DNA from: Erythrobacter sp.
GTDB taxonomy: Bacteria; Pseudomonadota; Alphaproteobacteria; Sphingomonadales; Sphingomonadaceae
DNA: 64,000 bases
Direction of reading: 5' to 3'
NCBI RefSeq assembly: GCF_030066995.1
Contig: NZ_JASJAP010000005.1
Span: forward strand, 124,001-188,000
Shown: one piece after another, positions 27,719 through 37,383 of the stretch
How the letters are laid out: every line of letters starts with the position of its first letter
Position numbering within the stretch: the first letter of the stretch is position 1
Position numbers and translations under genes: made by a program
Notes under the pieces: generated by a model
The model's input: only the letters and a program-made list of their open reading frames with translations
Databases searched by the model: none
Told to the model about the DNA's origin: nothing

Positions 27719-29302
27719 ATGAGCCTCCTCAAGAATGTCGGAACCATCGGGTCGCTGACGCTCGTCAGCCGGATAGCTGGAATGGCGCGCGAGATGATCT
27801 TCTCGCGCGTTCTGGGCGCCAACGCAGTGACCGACGCCTGGTTTCAGGCGTTCATCATCCCCAACGTCTTTCGCCGCCTGTTTGCCGAAGGGGCGTTTTC
27901 GGCGGCGTTCGTGCCGATGTTCTCCAAGCGATTGCACGGGCACGAGGACGATCCGGACAAGGGGCTGGAGGATGCCAAGAGCTTTAGCGCCGATGTGCTG
28001 AGCGTCTTCCTGCCGGTCCTTATTGCGCTTGTTGCGGTGTTCGAGATCGCCATGCCCGGCGTCATCTGGGTGCTCTCGGAAAAGCCGGTCGACCCGGACA
28101 CCTACCCGCTCGCGGTCGATTTCGCGCGGATCATGTTTCCCTACATCATCCTCGTCAGCCTGGTGACCTTGTTCACCGGGATGCTGAACAGCGTCTCGCG
28201 CTTTGCGCCGGGAGCCAGCTTTCCGATCATTCTCAACCTCGTGCTCATTGCCGCGCTGCTGACGGGAGAATGGTTCGCCGCGAACACCGGGGCGAGCGTG
28301 GAACAGGTAGCCTACGGCATCGCCTGGGCCGTAACCGGTGCTGGGGTGATGCAGTTCGCCTGGCTGTATTACTGGACGCGCGTCGAGGGCTTTCGTCCCA
28401 GATTGCTGTGGCCGCGCATCACGCCGGAGGTCAAGCGCCTCTCGATCATCGCGCTTCCCGCAGCCATTGGCGGGGGCGCATACCAGATCAACACATTGGT
28501 CCAGCTCTACTTTCTCAACCAGCTCGAGGACGGTTCGGTCAGCTACATGAATTACGCCGACCGCCTGAACCAGTTGCCGCTCGGGATCATCGGCATCGCG
28601 CTTTCCACCGCCATCCTGCCCACGCTTTCCAGGTTCGTGGGCGGCAAGGATAAGCAGGGCGCCGACCGGATTCAGTCGGATGCGATCGAGCTTGCCATGT
28701 TGCTCACCATTCCCGCAGCGGTCGCGCTGGCGATCTGCGCGGAGCCTTTTGTCATCATGATCTTTCAGGGTGGCCGCTTCGATATGGCCGATGCGGGCGC
28801 GACCGGATCGGTGCTGGCGGCGCTCGTCCTCGGCTTGCCCGCTTACGTCCTGGTGAAAGTTCTGGTCCCCAATTTCTACGCGCGCGCGGATACCAAGACA
28901 CCGGTGGTCGCAGCCTTCATTTCCCTGGCGGTCTTTATCACCTTCAACATCGCCTTCCTCGAACGCCACGGCGTGGTGGGCGTCGCTTTTGCAAGCGTGA
29001 TCGGGGCGTGGATCAATGTCGGCTTTCTGCTTGTCGTGCTGGCGACACGCGGTCACTACCTCATCCCCGGCGTCCTGTTGCTGCGCATCGCGCGTCAAGG
29101 CGTTGCCGCCGCCGCGATGGGCGCGGCCTTGTTCTACACGAGCGACCTGTTAACCGGGTGGTATTCAGCCGGGCCGTTCGCACGGCTCGCTGCGTTGCTT
29201 GCGCTGGTCGCGGCGGCGGCTAGCGTCTATTTCGGCCTCGCCTTCGCGACCGGCGCCATCGACCGGCAGCGGATCGCCACTCTTACAAGGAAAGCAAGCT
29301 AA
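27719..29302 (+). CDS. murJ: Lipid II flippase MurJ
   Basis: A 527-residue polytopic inner-membrane protein of the MOP exporter superfamily that flips lipid II for peptidoglycan synthesis. The N-terminal signature SRIAGMAREMIFSRVLGANAV and NVFRRLFAEGAFSAAFVP are diagnostic, and about 14 membrane spans are visible. R18 and R24 in the first loop correspond to essential cavity arginines known in the family. Its stop is only 5 bp before trpS, so the two form an operon, probably with secB upstream. Confidence 0.95.
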   Translation: MSLLKNVGTIGSLTLVSRIAGMAREMIFSRVLGANAVTDAWFQAFIIPNVFRRLFAEGAFSAAFVPMFSKRLHGHEDDPDKGLEDAKSFSADVLSVFLPVLIALVAVFEIAMPGVIWVLSEKPVDPDTYPLAVDFARIMFPYIILVSLVTLFTGMLNSVSRFAPGASFPIILNLVLIAALLTGEWFAANTGASVEQVAYGIAWAVTGAGVMQFAWLYYWTRVEGFRPRLLWPRITPEVKRLSIIALPAAIGGGAYQINTLVQLYFLNQLEDGSVSYMNYADRLNQLPLGIIGIALSTAILPTLSRFVGGKDKQGADRIQSDAIELAMLLTIPAAVALAICAEPFVIMIFQGGRFDMADAGATGSVLAALVLGLPAYVLVKVLVPNFYARADTKTPVVAAFISLAVFITFNIAFLERHGVVGVAFASVIGAWINVGFLLVVLATRGHYLIPGVLLLRIARQGVAAAAMGAALFYTSDLLTGWYSAGPFARLAALLALVAAAASVYFGLAFATGAIDRQRIATLTRKAS

Positions 29303-29307
29303 CAACC

Positions 29308-30327
29308 ATGCGCGTCGTCTCCGGAATCCAGCCCACGGGCAAGCCGCATCTCGGCAATTACCTGGGCGCCATCCGCAATTACGTGAAGCTTCAGGATGAC
29401 GCGCAGGCGGCGGGCGGCGAATGCCTTATCTTCATCGCCGATCTGCACGCCCTTTCGCTGCCGCACGATCCGGCTGAACTCCACGCCTCGACGCTCGAAT
29501 TGGTCGCCACGCTGGTTGCGTGCGGGCTCGATCCGAACAAGGCAATCCTGTTCAACCAGGCACAGGTTCCCGCGCATCCCGAAATGCAATGGCTGCTCAG
29601 CGGCACCGCGCGCATGGGCTGGCTCAATCGCATGACGCAGTGGAAGGACAAGGCGGGCAAGAACCGCGAAGGGCAGTCGATCGCGCTCTTCACCTATCCC
29701 GTGCTCCAGGCCGCCGATGTTCTGCTTTACCAGGCAACCCATGTGCCGGTGGGCGAGGACCAGAAGCAGCACCTCGAACTCGCGCGCGACATCGCGCAGA
29801 AGTTCAACAACGATTTCTGCCCCGAAGACGCACCGCTCTTCACCCTGCCCGAGCCGATCATCCCGCCGGAAGCTGCGCGGATCATGTCCCTGCGCGATGG
29901 CTCGGCCAAGATGAGCAAGTCGGACCCGAGCGACATGAGCCGGATCAACCTTCAGGACGATGCGGACGCGATCATGAAGAAGATCAAGAAGGCCAAGACC
30001 GATCCCGAGCCTCTGCCGAGCGAAGAAGCCGGGCTGAACGCCAGGCCCGAGGCCCTGAACCTGGTCAGCATCTATGGCGCGTTGACCGGTCAAAGCGTTG
30101 AGCGCGTGCTCAGCGAAAATGGGGGTCAGGGTTTCGGCGCGTTCAAGCCCAAGCTTGGCGAAGCGCTGGTCGAGACCCTGGCGCCCATTTCGGAGCGTTT
30201 CCGCGCGCTGAAGGAGGACCGCGAAACGCTCGACGCCATTCTCGCCCGCGGCGCAGCGAAGGCGCGCGAGCGCGGCACGCCAACGCTCGCGGCGGCCTAT
30301 GAAGCGCTCGGCCTGGTCCGAGGTTGA
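29308..30327 (+). CDS. trpS: Tryptophanyl-tRNA synthetase
   Basis: A 339-residue class I aminoacyl-tRNA synthetase. The HIGH-type motif is HLGN (14-17) in QPTGKPHLGNYLG, and the KMSKS loop is exact at 201-205. Length is normal for bacterial TrpRS. It starts 5 bp after murJ. No leader peptide or attenuator is visible, consistent with its position inside an operon. The 256 bp after the stop contain no gene before the DUF4136 lipoprotein. Confidence 0.97.
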   Translation: MRVVSGIQPTGKPHLGNYLGAIRNYVKLQDDAQAAGGECLIFIADLHALSLPHDPAELHASTLELVATLVACGLDPNKAILFNQAQVPAHPEMQWLLSGTARMGWLNRMTQWKDKAGKNREGQSIALFTYPVLQAADVLLYQATHVPVGEDQKQHLELARDIAQKFNNDFCPEDAPLFTLPEPIIPPEAARIMSLRDGSAKMSKSDPSDMSRINLQDDADAIMKKIKKAKTDPEPLPSEEAGLNARPEALNLVSIYGALTGQSVERVLSENGGQGFGAFKPKLGEALVETLAPISERFRALKEDRETLDAILARGAAKARERGTPTLAAAYEALGLVRG

Positions 30328-30583
30328 GGCGCGCCGCCGCTCGCCGGGCAAAGGTGTCGACGGGCCGTTCTTGCCGAGCGTTCAAACTCCGTTCAGCCCT
30401 GTTTGCTAATCACTTTGCGTATTGGTGACAGTTTGTCCGAGTGGTGGGCGTTTTATAATAACCCGGCTCCAAACACGCTTTGAGCCGAGCAATTGCAACC
30501 CACAGCGTAGGAGGCGGCGCAATCGTCACTGGACAGACCCGGTTCGGGTCCACATGATATGGGTATTGCAAAGGGACTTACTG

Positions 30584-31276
30584 ATGAACCGTCTTCACAC
30601 CGAGCTATCCGATAACCGCTCTCGCAAGGGCCGCGTTTTCTCAACCGCGCTGATCGCCGCCGCTGCGTTGGGCCTTTCTGCATGCGCCACGCCATTTAAG
30701 GCCGATGTGTCGCGTTTCGCCGCTCAGCTTCCCGCACCGCAAGGTCAATCCTTTGCCGTGGTACCGGAGGATCCGAAACTGGCCGGTGGTCTCGAATTTG
30801 CCGCTTACGCCGACACGGTCGCTGCCGAATTGACCGAGATCGGCTACGTCCGCGCCGCCTCGCCCGACACCGCGGACTTGCTGGTGCGCTTCGACTATGG
30901 CGTGGATAACGGACGCGAGCGCGTGCGCACGACCGGCGGCGGCTTTGGCGGGGCCGGATTCGGTCGCTTTGGCGGATTTGGTGGCGCCGCCTTTCGCAAC
31001 CCCTGGGCTTTCGGGTTCTACGACCCGTGGCTCGCTGGACCCAATGTGCGCAGCTATACGATCTACACCGGCGACATCGACGTGAAGATCGACAACGCTG
31101 CGACGGGTGATCGCTTGTTTGAAGGCCGCGCGGAAAGCGTTTCACGCTCCAACCGCCTGCAGACCATCGTGCCCAATCTGGTCGACGCGCTGTTCACCGA
31201 TTTCCCCGGAAACTCCGGAGAGACCCTGCGCATCACGATCAAGAACGATGAAAAGAAGGTGCGCCGCGAGGACTGA
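30584..31276 (+). CDS. DUF4136 lipoprotein (first of two in the window)
   Basis: A 230-residue predicted lipoprotein with lipobox LSAC (C34) after a basic N-terminus. The mature part follows the DUF4136 plan: an N-terminal strand block (SFAVVPEDP, EIGYVRA, ADLLVRFDYG), a glycine/phenylalanine-rich insertion (about 127-150), and the C-terminal IYTGDIDVKIDNAATGDRLFEGRAES block. Function is unknown; members are envelope lipoproteins. The ATG at 30584 with AGGGAC upstream gives the proper signal sequence; the longer frame does not. A perfect terminator follows. A second, divergent DUF4136 protein is at 59935-60582. Confidence 0.83.
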   Translation: MNRLHTELSDNRSRKGRVFSTALIAAAALGLSACATPFKADVSRFAAQLPAPQGQSFAVVPEDPKLAGGLEFAAYADTVAAELTEIGYVRAASPDTADLLVRFDYGVDNGRERVRTTGGGFGGAGFGRFGGFGGAAFRNPWAFGFYDPWLAGPNVRSYTIYTGDIDVKIDNAATGDRLFEGRAESVSRSNRLQTIVPNLVDALFTDFPGNSGETLRITIKNDEKKVRRED

Positions 31277-31322
31277 TAGTATACACTCGCATCAGCAAAC
31301 ACACCCTTGGATGGGACGGAGA

Positions 31323-31352
31323 GGCGGCGCAAGGGATCAGCGCCGCCTTTTT
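31323..31352 (+). terminator. Rho-independent terminator after DUF4136 gene
   Basis: A perfect 8-bp stem GGCGGCGC/GCGCCGCC with a 9-nt loop and a run of five T residues directly after it. It ends transcription of the lipoprotein gene just before the TonB-like gene. Confidence 0.88.
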
Positions 31353-31369
31353 GCTTGAGGAGTTGAGAG

Positions 31370-31813
31370 ATGCTCCGTTTGCTCTTGATGGCTCACACTG
31401 CCTTTGTTCCCGTGTCGCAAGAGACCGCCGCGACGCATGCTGCCGCTCCCGACCCGCCGCCGCAAGAGGAGCGCATCAACGGGAAACCCGAACCCATTGA
31501 TCAGAAAAACTGGATCGCCCCATCGGTGATCGAGGCCCGCGCATGCCGGGGCGAGCGCTGCTTTGTCGGCTTTGTGGGGTACACCTTGCTCGTCAACGCC
31601 GAAGGGCGCGCGACCGATTGCGCCGTCACGCGAACCAGCGGAGACCGAGCGCTGGATGTCGAAACCTGCGCCCTGCTGCTGCGCGGCGCACGCTTCAAGC
31701 CGGCCACCAACGGCAAGGGCCAGCCGATCAAGGGACGGTACGCCTCAGCCGTGACATGGACGGGACGCCACGGCACCCTGCCAAACGCCCCAGCGGACGC
31801 GGGGCCAGACTGA
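31370..31813 (+). CDS. TonB C-terminal-like domain protein
   Basis: A 147-residue protein with a short hydrophobic, signal-like N-terminus, a proline/acid linker, and a TonB-C-like fold. The fold shows VGYTLLVNAEGRATDCAVTRTSG, then DVETCALLLRGARFKPA and a terminal GRYASAVTW strand. Cysteines in CRGERC, DCAV and ETCAL could form disulfides, which supports an exported location. It resembles short TonB-family energy-transducer-like proteins of sphingomonads that lack an obvious membrane anchor for ExbBD coupling. The exact role is unknown. A ribosome binding site GAGGAG precedes the ATG. It is convergent with dut. Confidence 0.66.
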   Translation: MLRLLLMAHTAFVPVSQETAATHAAAPDPPPQEERINGKPEPIDQKNWIAPSVIEARACRGERCFVGFVGYTLLVNAEGRATDCAVTRTSGDRALDVETCALLLRGARFKPATNGKGQPIKGRYASAVTWTGRHGTLPNAPADAGPD

Positions 31814-31820
31814 GGCCGAG

Positions 31821-32315
31821 CTAAAGGCCTGCAGCCCCGCCCGTCGAACCGAACCCGCCCGCGCCGCGCGCTGTGGCGTCAAGCTCTTCGACTTCGTCCC
31901 AAGCCGCCTGCACCACCGGCGCCAGCACGAGTTGCGCGATGCGGTCTCCGCGCGCGATGACAAACGGCTCGCGCCCGTGATTGATCAGGAGGACTTTAAG
32001 CTCGCCGCGATAATCGCTGTCGATCGTGCCGGGGGTGTTGGGCACCGTGATTCCATGTTTGAACGCCAGACCAGAACGCGGGCGGACCTGGATTTCGTAT
32101 CCGCGGGGGATAGCCATCGAAAGGCCAGTTGCAACAGCGTGCCGCGCCCCCGGTTCCAGCGTCACATCTTCGACGCTGACCACATCCATCCCCGCAGCGC
32201 CGTCAGTGGCGTAGGCGGGAAGCGGGAGGTCGGTGCCATGTCCGAGGCGCTTGACCTCGACCTTCACCGGCATTTTTTCTGCGCTACCGCCTTCGGCTAG
32301 ATGAGCGCGGTTCAC
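31821..32315 (-). CDS. dut: dUTP diphosphatase
   Basis: A trimeric dUTPase hydrolysing dUTP to dUMP, which keeps uracil out of DNA and feeds thymidylate synthesis. All motifs are present: [18 protein letters not shown], the uracil-binding hairpin with catalytic region [11 protein letters not shown], and the P-loop-like C-terminal GFGSTG. The start is set at GTG 32315: it overlaps the coaBC stop by 4 nt and has GGAGG seven bases upstream (164 residues). The alternative ATG at 32273 gives 150 residues, closer to E. coli Dut, but has a poor ribosome binding site. It is coupled to coaBC. Confidence 0.95.
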   Translation of the reverse strand: MNRAHLAEGGSAEKMPVKVEVKRLGHGTDLPLPAYATDGAAGMDVVSVEDVTLEPGARHAVATGLSMAIPRGYEIQVRPRSGLAFKHGITVPNTPGTIDSDYRGELKVLLINHGREPFVIARGDRIAQLVLAPVVQAAWDEVEELDATARGAGGFGSTGGAAGL

Positions 32316-34111
32316 TCAGCGGCCTCCGCCGTCAGCGTCTCCGCGATGCGGCGGGCCAGCGCCATCGCCACTTCGTGCTTGGGCATCTTGTCGAGGCTTT
32401 CCACGCCATCGGTGCTGACGATGTGGACCTCGTTGTCGTCTCCGCCCATGACGTCGCCCGACACATCGTTGGCAATGATCCAGTCCGCCGCCTTGCGCTT
32501 GCGCTTGGACTTGGCGTTGCCGATCACGTCCTCGGTCTCCGCCGCAAAGCCGATCACCAATTCGGGCCGCTTTTCGCTCGCCGCCAGATTGGTGAGGATA
32601 TCGGGGTTTTCGGTGAGCATCAGGGCGGGCGGCGCTGACCCGCGCTTCTTGATCTTCTCGCCGACATATTGGCGCGGTCGCCAATCCGCGACTGCGGCGA
32701 CCATCACCGCCGCGTCGGCTGGCAGGGCCTGGCGCACCGCCTGGTTCATCTCGGCCGCGCTCTCGACATCGATGCGGTCCACGCCCTTGGGGGTCTTGAG
32801 CGCGACGGGTCCGGCGATCAACGTGACCTGCGCGCCAAGGGCTGCCGCCGCCGCCGCAATCGCAAAGCCCTGCTTCCCGCTGGAGCGGTTGGCGATGTAG
32901 CGCACCGGATCGATCGCCTCCCAGGTCGGCCCCGCCGTCACCACGACATGCTTGCCGCTAAGAGGCGTGTAGTCGGCATCGACCTCGAACGCCTCGCCGC
33001 CCAACGCATCGCTCGCCGCGTCCTCGACAGGCTCGAGCTCGACCGGCGCCGCTTTTGCCTTCTTGCCTTTCTTGGGCTCCGCAGGCGCTTCGGCATCCGC
33101 ATCCGGCGCTTCAGCGGTCTCGTCCACAGGTTCCGGCTCAGGCTCCGAGATATCCTCGGGCGGCGACTGGCGATCGTTGACCTCGTGGTTCAGCGCCTCG
33201 GGATCGATCGGCGGCGCGGACGCGGCGGACCCTTTCTTTGCGAGCAAGGGCCCTGCGCCTTCAGGATCGAACTCGGGGATTTCGTCGCCGGGCAGTTCGG
33301 GCAGCGGTTCGTCCGGATCAAAGCCCTCCGGTATCTCGAGCTCCTCGTACTCGGTTTCGATCTCTTCATGGCTGCGTTTGGCCGTCGAGCGGGGGATGAT
33401 CCTGGAGAGAAGACCACCCAGCCCTCCGCTAAGCGCTGAGTCGTTATCGTCGGGCTCCAGCGCCTCGACCGGCTCGACCGCCTCCACCGGGGCCACGGTC
33501 GCGGCCGAATCGTTGGCGGCCGCTGGCGCGGGGGTTTCCTCCGCCACCTCAAGACCGAAATGTCCGGCGATCGCACGCCAGATCGCGCCGGGTTCGGGAA
33601 GGCGTCCATAGCCAAACTCACCGCACGCCATCGGGCCTTCGTCCGGGTGCAGCACTTCCACGCCCGCCGTCTTGAGCGCCTCGATATTGCGCTGCGTGGA
33701 TTCGTGTTCCCACATCCGCACGTTCATCGCCGGAATCGCCATTACCGGCTTGTCCGTCGCCAGGATCAAGGTCGTCGCAAGGTCGTCGGCAATGCCCGCC
33801 GCCATCTTCGCCATCAGGTCCGCTGTGGCGGGGCAGACAACGATCAGATCGGCTTCGCGGCTGAGCTGGATATGGCCCATCTCGGCCTCGTTCTTGAGGT
33901 CCCACAGCGTGGTGTAGACCTGATTCTCGCTCAGCGCAGCGAGCGACATGGGCGTGACGAATTGCTGCCCACCCTTGGTGACAACGCAGGTCACATCGCC
34001 CCCGCCCTTGCGGATAAGCCGCACCAGTTCGCACGCCTTGTAGGCGGCGATCCCGCCGCCGACGACAAGCAGAACGCGGGGGGCCACAACTTCGACCGGT
34101 GCGGTGCTCAC
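32312..34111 (-). CDS. coaBC: Bifunctional CoaBC with a long acidic interdomain insert
   Basis: Bifunctional phosphopantothenoylcysteine decarboxylase / phosphopantothenate-cysteine ligase of coenzyme A synthesis. The CoaC half (1-185) shows the active His H80, the PAMNVRMW motif (127-134) and the active-loop cysteine C163 in [12 protein letters not shown]. The CoaB half begins about residue 385 ([22 protein letters not shown]) and contains NRSSGKQG. At 599 residues it is about 200 longer than usual. The excess is a low-complexity Glu/Pro/Asp-rich stretch at roughly 188-382 that also holds a short basic patch. The frame is intact, so this is an insertion and not a fusion error. It is co-transcribed with dut. 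Confidence 0.95.
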   Translation of the reverse strand: MSTAPVEVVAPRVLLVVGGGIAAYKACELVRLIRKGGGDVTCVVTKGGQQFVTPMSLAALSENQVYTTLWDLKNEAEMGHIQLSREADLIVVCPATADLMAKMAAGIADDLATTLILATDKPVMAIPAMNVRMWEHESTQRNIEALKTAGVEVLHPDEGPMACGEFGYGRLPEPGAIWRAIAGHFGLEVAEETPAPAAANDSAATVAPVEAVEPVEALEPDDNDSALSGGLGGLLSRIIPRSTAKRSHEEIETEYEELEIPEGFDPDEPLPELPGDEIPEFDPEGAGPLLAKKGSAASAPPIDPEALNHEVNDRQSPPEDISEPEPEPVDETAEAPDADAEAPAEPKKGKKAKAAPVELEPVEDAASDALGGEAFEVDADYTPLSGKHVVVTAGPTWEAIDPVRYIANRSSGKQGFAIAAAAAALGAQVTLIAGPVALKTPKGVDRIDVESAAEMNQAVRQALPADAAVMVAAVADWRPRQYVGEKIKKRGSAPPALMLTENPDILTNLAASEKRPELVIGFAAETEDVIGNAKSKRKRKAADWIIANDVSGDVMGGDDNEVHIVSTDGVESLDKMPKHEVAMALARRIAETLTAEAAE

Positions 34112-34415
34112 AAGACTTGGCCCCCATGATGGGATGACGGGCGCGGCATAGGTGTCAATTCACTCCCTCGGATCACCGGACAAGGTTCCGGCAAAACGGC
34201 GTTGCACTGTGTTCGCCCGGTCTAGCGATGTCGAGCCTCAAGGCCAACCGGTTTGCGCGCAACCCGCGGTTTCCGAAAACTCGCAGAACTCTGTGCAAGA
34301 GGATGGTTAAAATTCGCCTTAGACCGCTCTCTCGCCATAGCTCGTGCGCGGGTTCGACTTGCCATCGTCAGGCGACCGCGCCAGTTCTGCGCCTCTATCT
34401 AGAGGGGAAACGCCA
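34112..34415. other. Intergenic region between divergent coaBC and DUF4345 gene
   Basis: A 304-bp stretch without a supportable gene; short open frames here show no family features. It should carry divergent promoters. GAGGGGA just before 34416 is the ribosome binding site of the DUF4345 gene. No repeat or stable hairpin was noticed. Confidence 0.5.
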
Positions 34416-34796
34416 ATGATCATCGCCATTCGGATTGCGCTGGGCCTTATGGGGGCAATGTTCCTTTTCATCGGATCGCAGTTCCTGATCGATCCGGTCA
34501 CGATGGGCGGCGATTTCGGGCTTCAAGCCAAGGGAGCAGGCGGCCTTTCAACGATACGTGGGGATATGACGGCATTCTTCTGGGTGTCCGGCGGCGCCTT
34601 GCTGCTGGGCGTGTGGAAACAGCGCGGAGAGCTGTTCTATGTCACGGCAGCCTTGATGGGCATCGTTTTCGGTGCGCGCTGTCTCAGCCTTGTCCTCGAC
34701 GGCACCTATGAAGGCTGGCAACCACCCATGGCCGTCGAAGCGTTCACCGTCGTGCTGTGCTTGTTCGGCGCACGGGCGCTGCCGAGTCGGCCCTGA
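34416..34796 (+). CDS. DUF4345 membrane protein
   Basis: A 126-residue protein with four predicted membrane helices: IIAIRIALGLMGAMFLFIGSQFL, the AFFWVSGGALLLGVW span, FYVTAALMGIVFGARCLSL and a final MAVEAFTVVLCLFGA. The LxDPxxxG and RGDMTAFF segments between helices 1 and 2 fit the DUF4345 family. Function is unknown. GAGGGGA lies 7 bp before the chosen ATG. The gene is convergent with ubiB and divergent from coaBC, so it sits between ubiE-ubiB and coaBC-dut, which are often adjacent in related genomes. Confidence 0.78.
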   Translation: MIIAIRIALGLMGAMFLFIGSQFLIDPVTMGGDFGLQAKGAGGLSTIRGDMTAFFWVSGGALLLGVWKQRGELFYVTAALMGIVFGARCLSLVLDGTYEGWQPPMAVEAFTVVLCLFGARALPSRP

Positions 34797-34800
34797 CCTA

Positions 34801-36363
34801 TTATCCGATCAGGCCAAAGAACGCCGCTGCCCAGGTGGCGCCGGCGCCGGCCAGCCCGGCGATGAAATAGCCCAGCCAACCCCCGCTCGATCCCTGATGG
34901 CGATCGGTCATCAACTTGATTTCCGGCAGCGGCGCTGGCTCGGGCGCGCCGCCTTTGGGCGGGAATCGCTCTTCAATCCGCCGGATCAGCCCCGGCAAGC
35001 GCATGAGGGTGTCGGCGTCTTCCTTGATCCGCTCCGCAACCGCGGCTTCCGGCCCAAGCTCGTCGCGGATCCAGCTGCGTACGTAGGGCGCGGCGGTGTC
35101 CCACATATTGATTTGCGGATTGAGCTGCGTCGCGATCCCCTCAACCATCACCATCGTCTTTTGCAGCAGCAGCAAATGCGGCTGGGTTTGCATGTCGAAG
35201 TCTCGGGTGATCGCGAACAGCCCGTCGAGCATCTGGCCAACGCTCAACTCCGACACCGGTTTGCCGCGCATCGGTTCGCCCACCGCGCGAAGCGCGGTCG
35301 CAAACTCGCCCACCGAGTGGTAGCTGGGCACGTACTGCGCTTCGAAGTGAATCTCGGCGACGCGCTTGTAATTCCCGGTAGTGAGGCCGTAGAGAATTTC
35401 CGCGAGCCATTGCCGCGCGCGTCGGTCTATCCGGCCCATTATGCCGAAATCAATCGCGACAATGGTCCCGTCGTCTTCGACGAACAGGTTCCCCTGGTGC
35501 ATGTCGGCGTGGAAGAAACCGGCGCTGATCGCCTGGGTGAGGAAGCTGATGACCAGCTTTTCGGCCAGCCGGTTGAGATCGTGACCGCGCGCGACGAGTT
35601 CGTCCTGATTGCTGATCTTGACGCCGTCGATCCACTCGATGGTCATCACCCGGCCATTGGTCCGGTCCCAGTCGATATCGGGAATGCGATAGCCGCCGAT
35701 CCCGCGCATTTCCTCGGCGAGTTCGCTGGCCGAGGCCGCCTCGCGCCTCAAGTCGAGCTCGGAATTGGTCCAGCGCTTGAAATTGGCGATAGTCAGGCGG
35801 GGGCGTAGGCGCGCAAACTCTCCGCCCATTGCCTCGACATGGGCGGCGGCCCATTCATAGGTCTGAATGTCGCGCGCAAACTTTTCGCGGATGCCGGGCC
35901 GCAGAACCTTGACCGCCACCTTGCGCCCGTCCGTGGTCACACCGCGATGCACCTGCGCGATGCTCGCCGCGCCGACCGGCTCGGGGTCGATCTCGGAAAA
36001 GAGCGCCTCGACCGGTTGATCGAAGCTCTGCTCGATCGCCGCCTTGATCTTGTCGAAGGGGACCGGGGGCAACGAATCCTGAAGGGTGAGCAGATTGGTT
36101 GCCGCTTCCTCACCGACGAGATCGGGACGTGTGGCGAGCGATTGGCCAAGCTTGATCGCCGCGGGACCGATAGCGCGAAAGGCCCCCGCGTAATCGGGTG
36201 TGCCCTTCTTACCCGTCAGGCTGGCCAGGCGCGCGAGCTGGGCGAGGCGACGCACCGGGCTGGGCGCGTTCACGTCGTTCTCGATCCCCACCAACGCGCG
36301 GCGGCGCGCCAGAGTGATCCCCCATCGCGCAAGGCGGGAAAGATGGATAACAGGAGAGGTCAT
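34801..36363 (-). CDS. ubiB: Ubiquinone biosynthesis accessory ATPase/kinase UbiB
   Basis: A 520-residue ABC1/ADCK family protein required for aerobic ubiquinone synthesis. Visible are the KxGQ-type motif IKLGQSLATRPDL, the alanine-rich nucleotide loop VGAASIAQVHRG, the catalytic NLFVEDD and the metal-binding DFGIMGRID. C-terminal hydrophobic spans (YFIAGLAGAGATWAAAFFGL) anchor it in the inner membrane. It lies 36 bp downstream of ubiE on the same strand, a standard operon. The older label, 2-polyprenylphenol 6-hydroxylase, is now considered incorrect for this family. Confidence 0.94.
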   Translation of the reverse strand: MTSPVIHLSRLARWGITLARRRALVGIENDVNAPSPVRRLAQLARLASLTGKKGTPDYAGAFRAIGPAAIKLGQSLATRPDLVGEEAATNLLTLQDSLPPVPFDKIKAAIEQSFDQPVEALFSEIDPEPVGAASIAQVHRGVTTDGRKVAVKVLRPGIREKFARDIQTYEWAAAHVEAMGGEFARLRPRLTIANFKRWTNSELDLRREAASASELAEEMRGIGGYRIPDIDWDRTNGRVMTIEWIDGVKISNQDELVARGHDLNRLAEKLVISFLTQAISAGFFHADMHQGNLFVEDDGTIVAIDFGIMGRIDRRARQWLAEILYGLTTGNYKRVAEIHFEAQYVPSYHSVGEFATALRAVGEPMRGKPVSELSVGQMLDGLFAITRDFDMQTQPHLLLLQKTMVMVEGIATQLNPQINMWDTAAPYVRSWIRDELGPEAAVAERIKEDADTLMRLPGLIRRIEERFPPKGGAPEPAPLPEIKLMTDRHQGSSGGWLGYFIAGLAGAGATWAAAFFGLIG

Positions 36364-36399
36364 GGGATCAGTGCGAACACGCGCTCAATCGGTTCCGGC

Positions 36400-37155
36400 T
36401 CAGACTTTCCACCCCGAATGGATCGCGACCGCGCCGCCGAGGATAGTCTCGTACTTAGTGTTCACGAAGCCCGCGGCTCGGATCATGCTCTCGAATTCGT
36501 CCATCTTGGGAAATTTGCGGATCGATTCGACCAGGTAGCGATAGCTGTCCGCATCGCCCGCGATCACCTGCCCCATGCGCGGCAGCAAGGCGTCGGAATA
36601 CACATCGTAGACCTGTTTGAAGCCCGACCATTCGCTGGTCGAAAACTCCATGCAGAAAAACCGCCCGCCGGGGCGAAGGACACGATAGGCCTCCGCCAAA
36701 GCCTTGTCCTTGTAGGTCACGTTGCGAATGCCGAAGACAATCGTGTAGGCGTCGAATGCGTTGGATGCGAAGCTGACCTCTTCGGCATTCTGACAGGTGA
36801 AGACGAGACTGCCAGTTTCCTCGGTCTCGCGCCGGTCCAGCGCACGCTCCGCCCCAACATCGAGCATATCCTGATTGATATCGGCGACCGTCACATTCGC
36901 GCCGCGATCCGCCATGCGAAACGCAATGTCCCCCGTACCGCCCGCCATATCGAGGATTGCCTCGCCCGGCTGCGGCTTGACCCGCTTGACGAAGCGGTCC
37001 TTCCATCCGCGATGCATGCCCAGCGACATGGCGTCGTTCATGACATCGTATTTGCGGGCAACGCTGGTGAAAACCTCGCCCACGCGGCGGGTCTTTTCTT
37101 CAGGCGCAACCTGTTCATAGCCGAAGGATACGGTTTCATTCGTGCTTTCGCTCAT
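36400..37155 (-). CDS. ubiE: Ubiquinone/menaquinone C-methyltransferase UbiE
   Basis: A 251-residue SAM-dependent C-methyltransferase of ubiquinone synthesis. The SAM-binding motif is DMAGGTGD; the UbiE signatures YDVMNDAMSLGMHRGWKD near the N-terminus and the late SIRKFPKMDEFESMIRAAGF with GGAVAIHSGWK at the end are clear. It is followed by ubiB on the same strand and is divergent from mutM across 228 bp. Confidence 0.96.
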   Translation of the reverse strand: MSESTNETVSFGYEQVAPEEKTRRVGEVFTSVARKYDVMNDAMSLGMHRGWKDRFVKRVKPQPGEAILDMAGGTGDIAFRMADRGANVTVADINQDMLDVGAERALDRRETEETGSLVFTCQNAEEVSFASNAFDAYTIVFGIRNVTYKDKALAEAYRVLRPGGRFFCMEFSTSEWSGFKQVYDVYSDALLPRMGQVIAGDADSYRYLVESIRKFPKMDEFESMIRAAGFVNTKYETILGGAVAIHSGWKV

Positions 37156-37383
37156 GGCCTTCGCACTAGAGGGAATTGTCGTCAGCGCAAAGGGTGGAGT
37201 TTAGCGCATAATCCGCACCGCGCTTGCGAGCCGCGTTTGCCGCCTTGCGGGCCCTCTCCTTTCGCTCTTCGACCCGGTAGCTTGACGGTCTGGTCTCCGG
37301 ATGGAAGGGCGCAGGGAGAAGGCCGACGAGGCCCGCGAGCGAAAACGAGCCACAAACAAGCCAAAAGCAAGCCAAGAACAAGA

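Noticed and set aside
27263-29098. 611-codon minus-strand frame
   Set aside because: Antisense to secB and murJ, both certain; its composition (Asp, Arg, His, Gly rich, no domain) is that of a GC-rich shadow frame.
35839-37383. Long + strand open frame leading into mutM (about 515 codons upstream of the mutM ATG)
   Set aside because: It is antisense to ubiB and ubiE, has no recognisable domain, and MutM needs its Pro at position 2, which fixes the start at 37384. Long antisense frames are common in GC-rich DNA.
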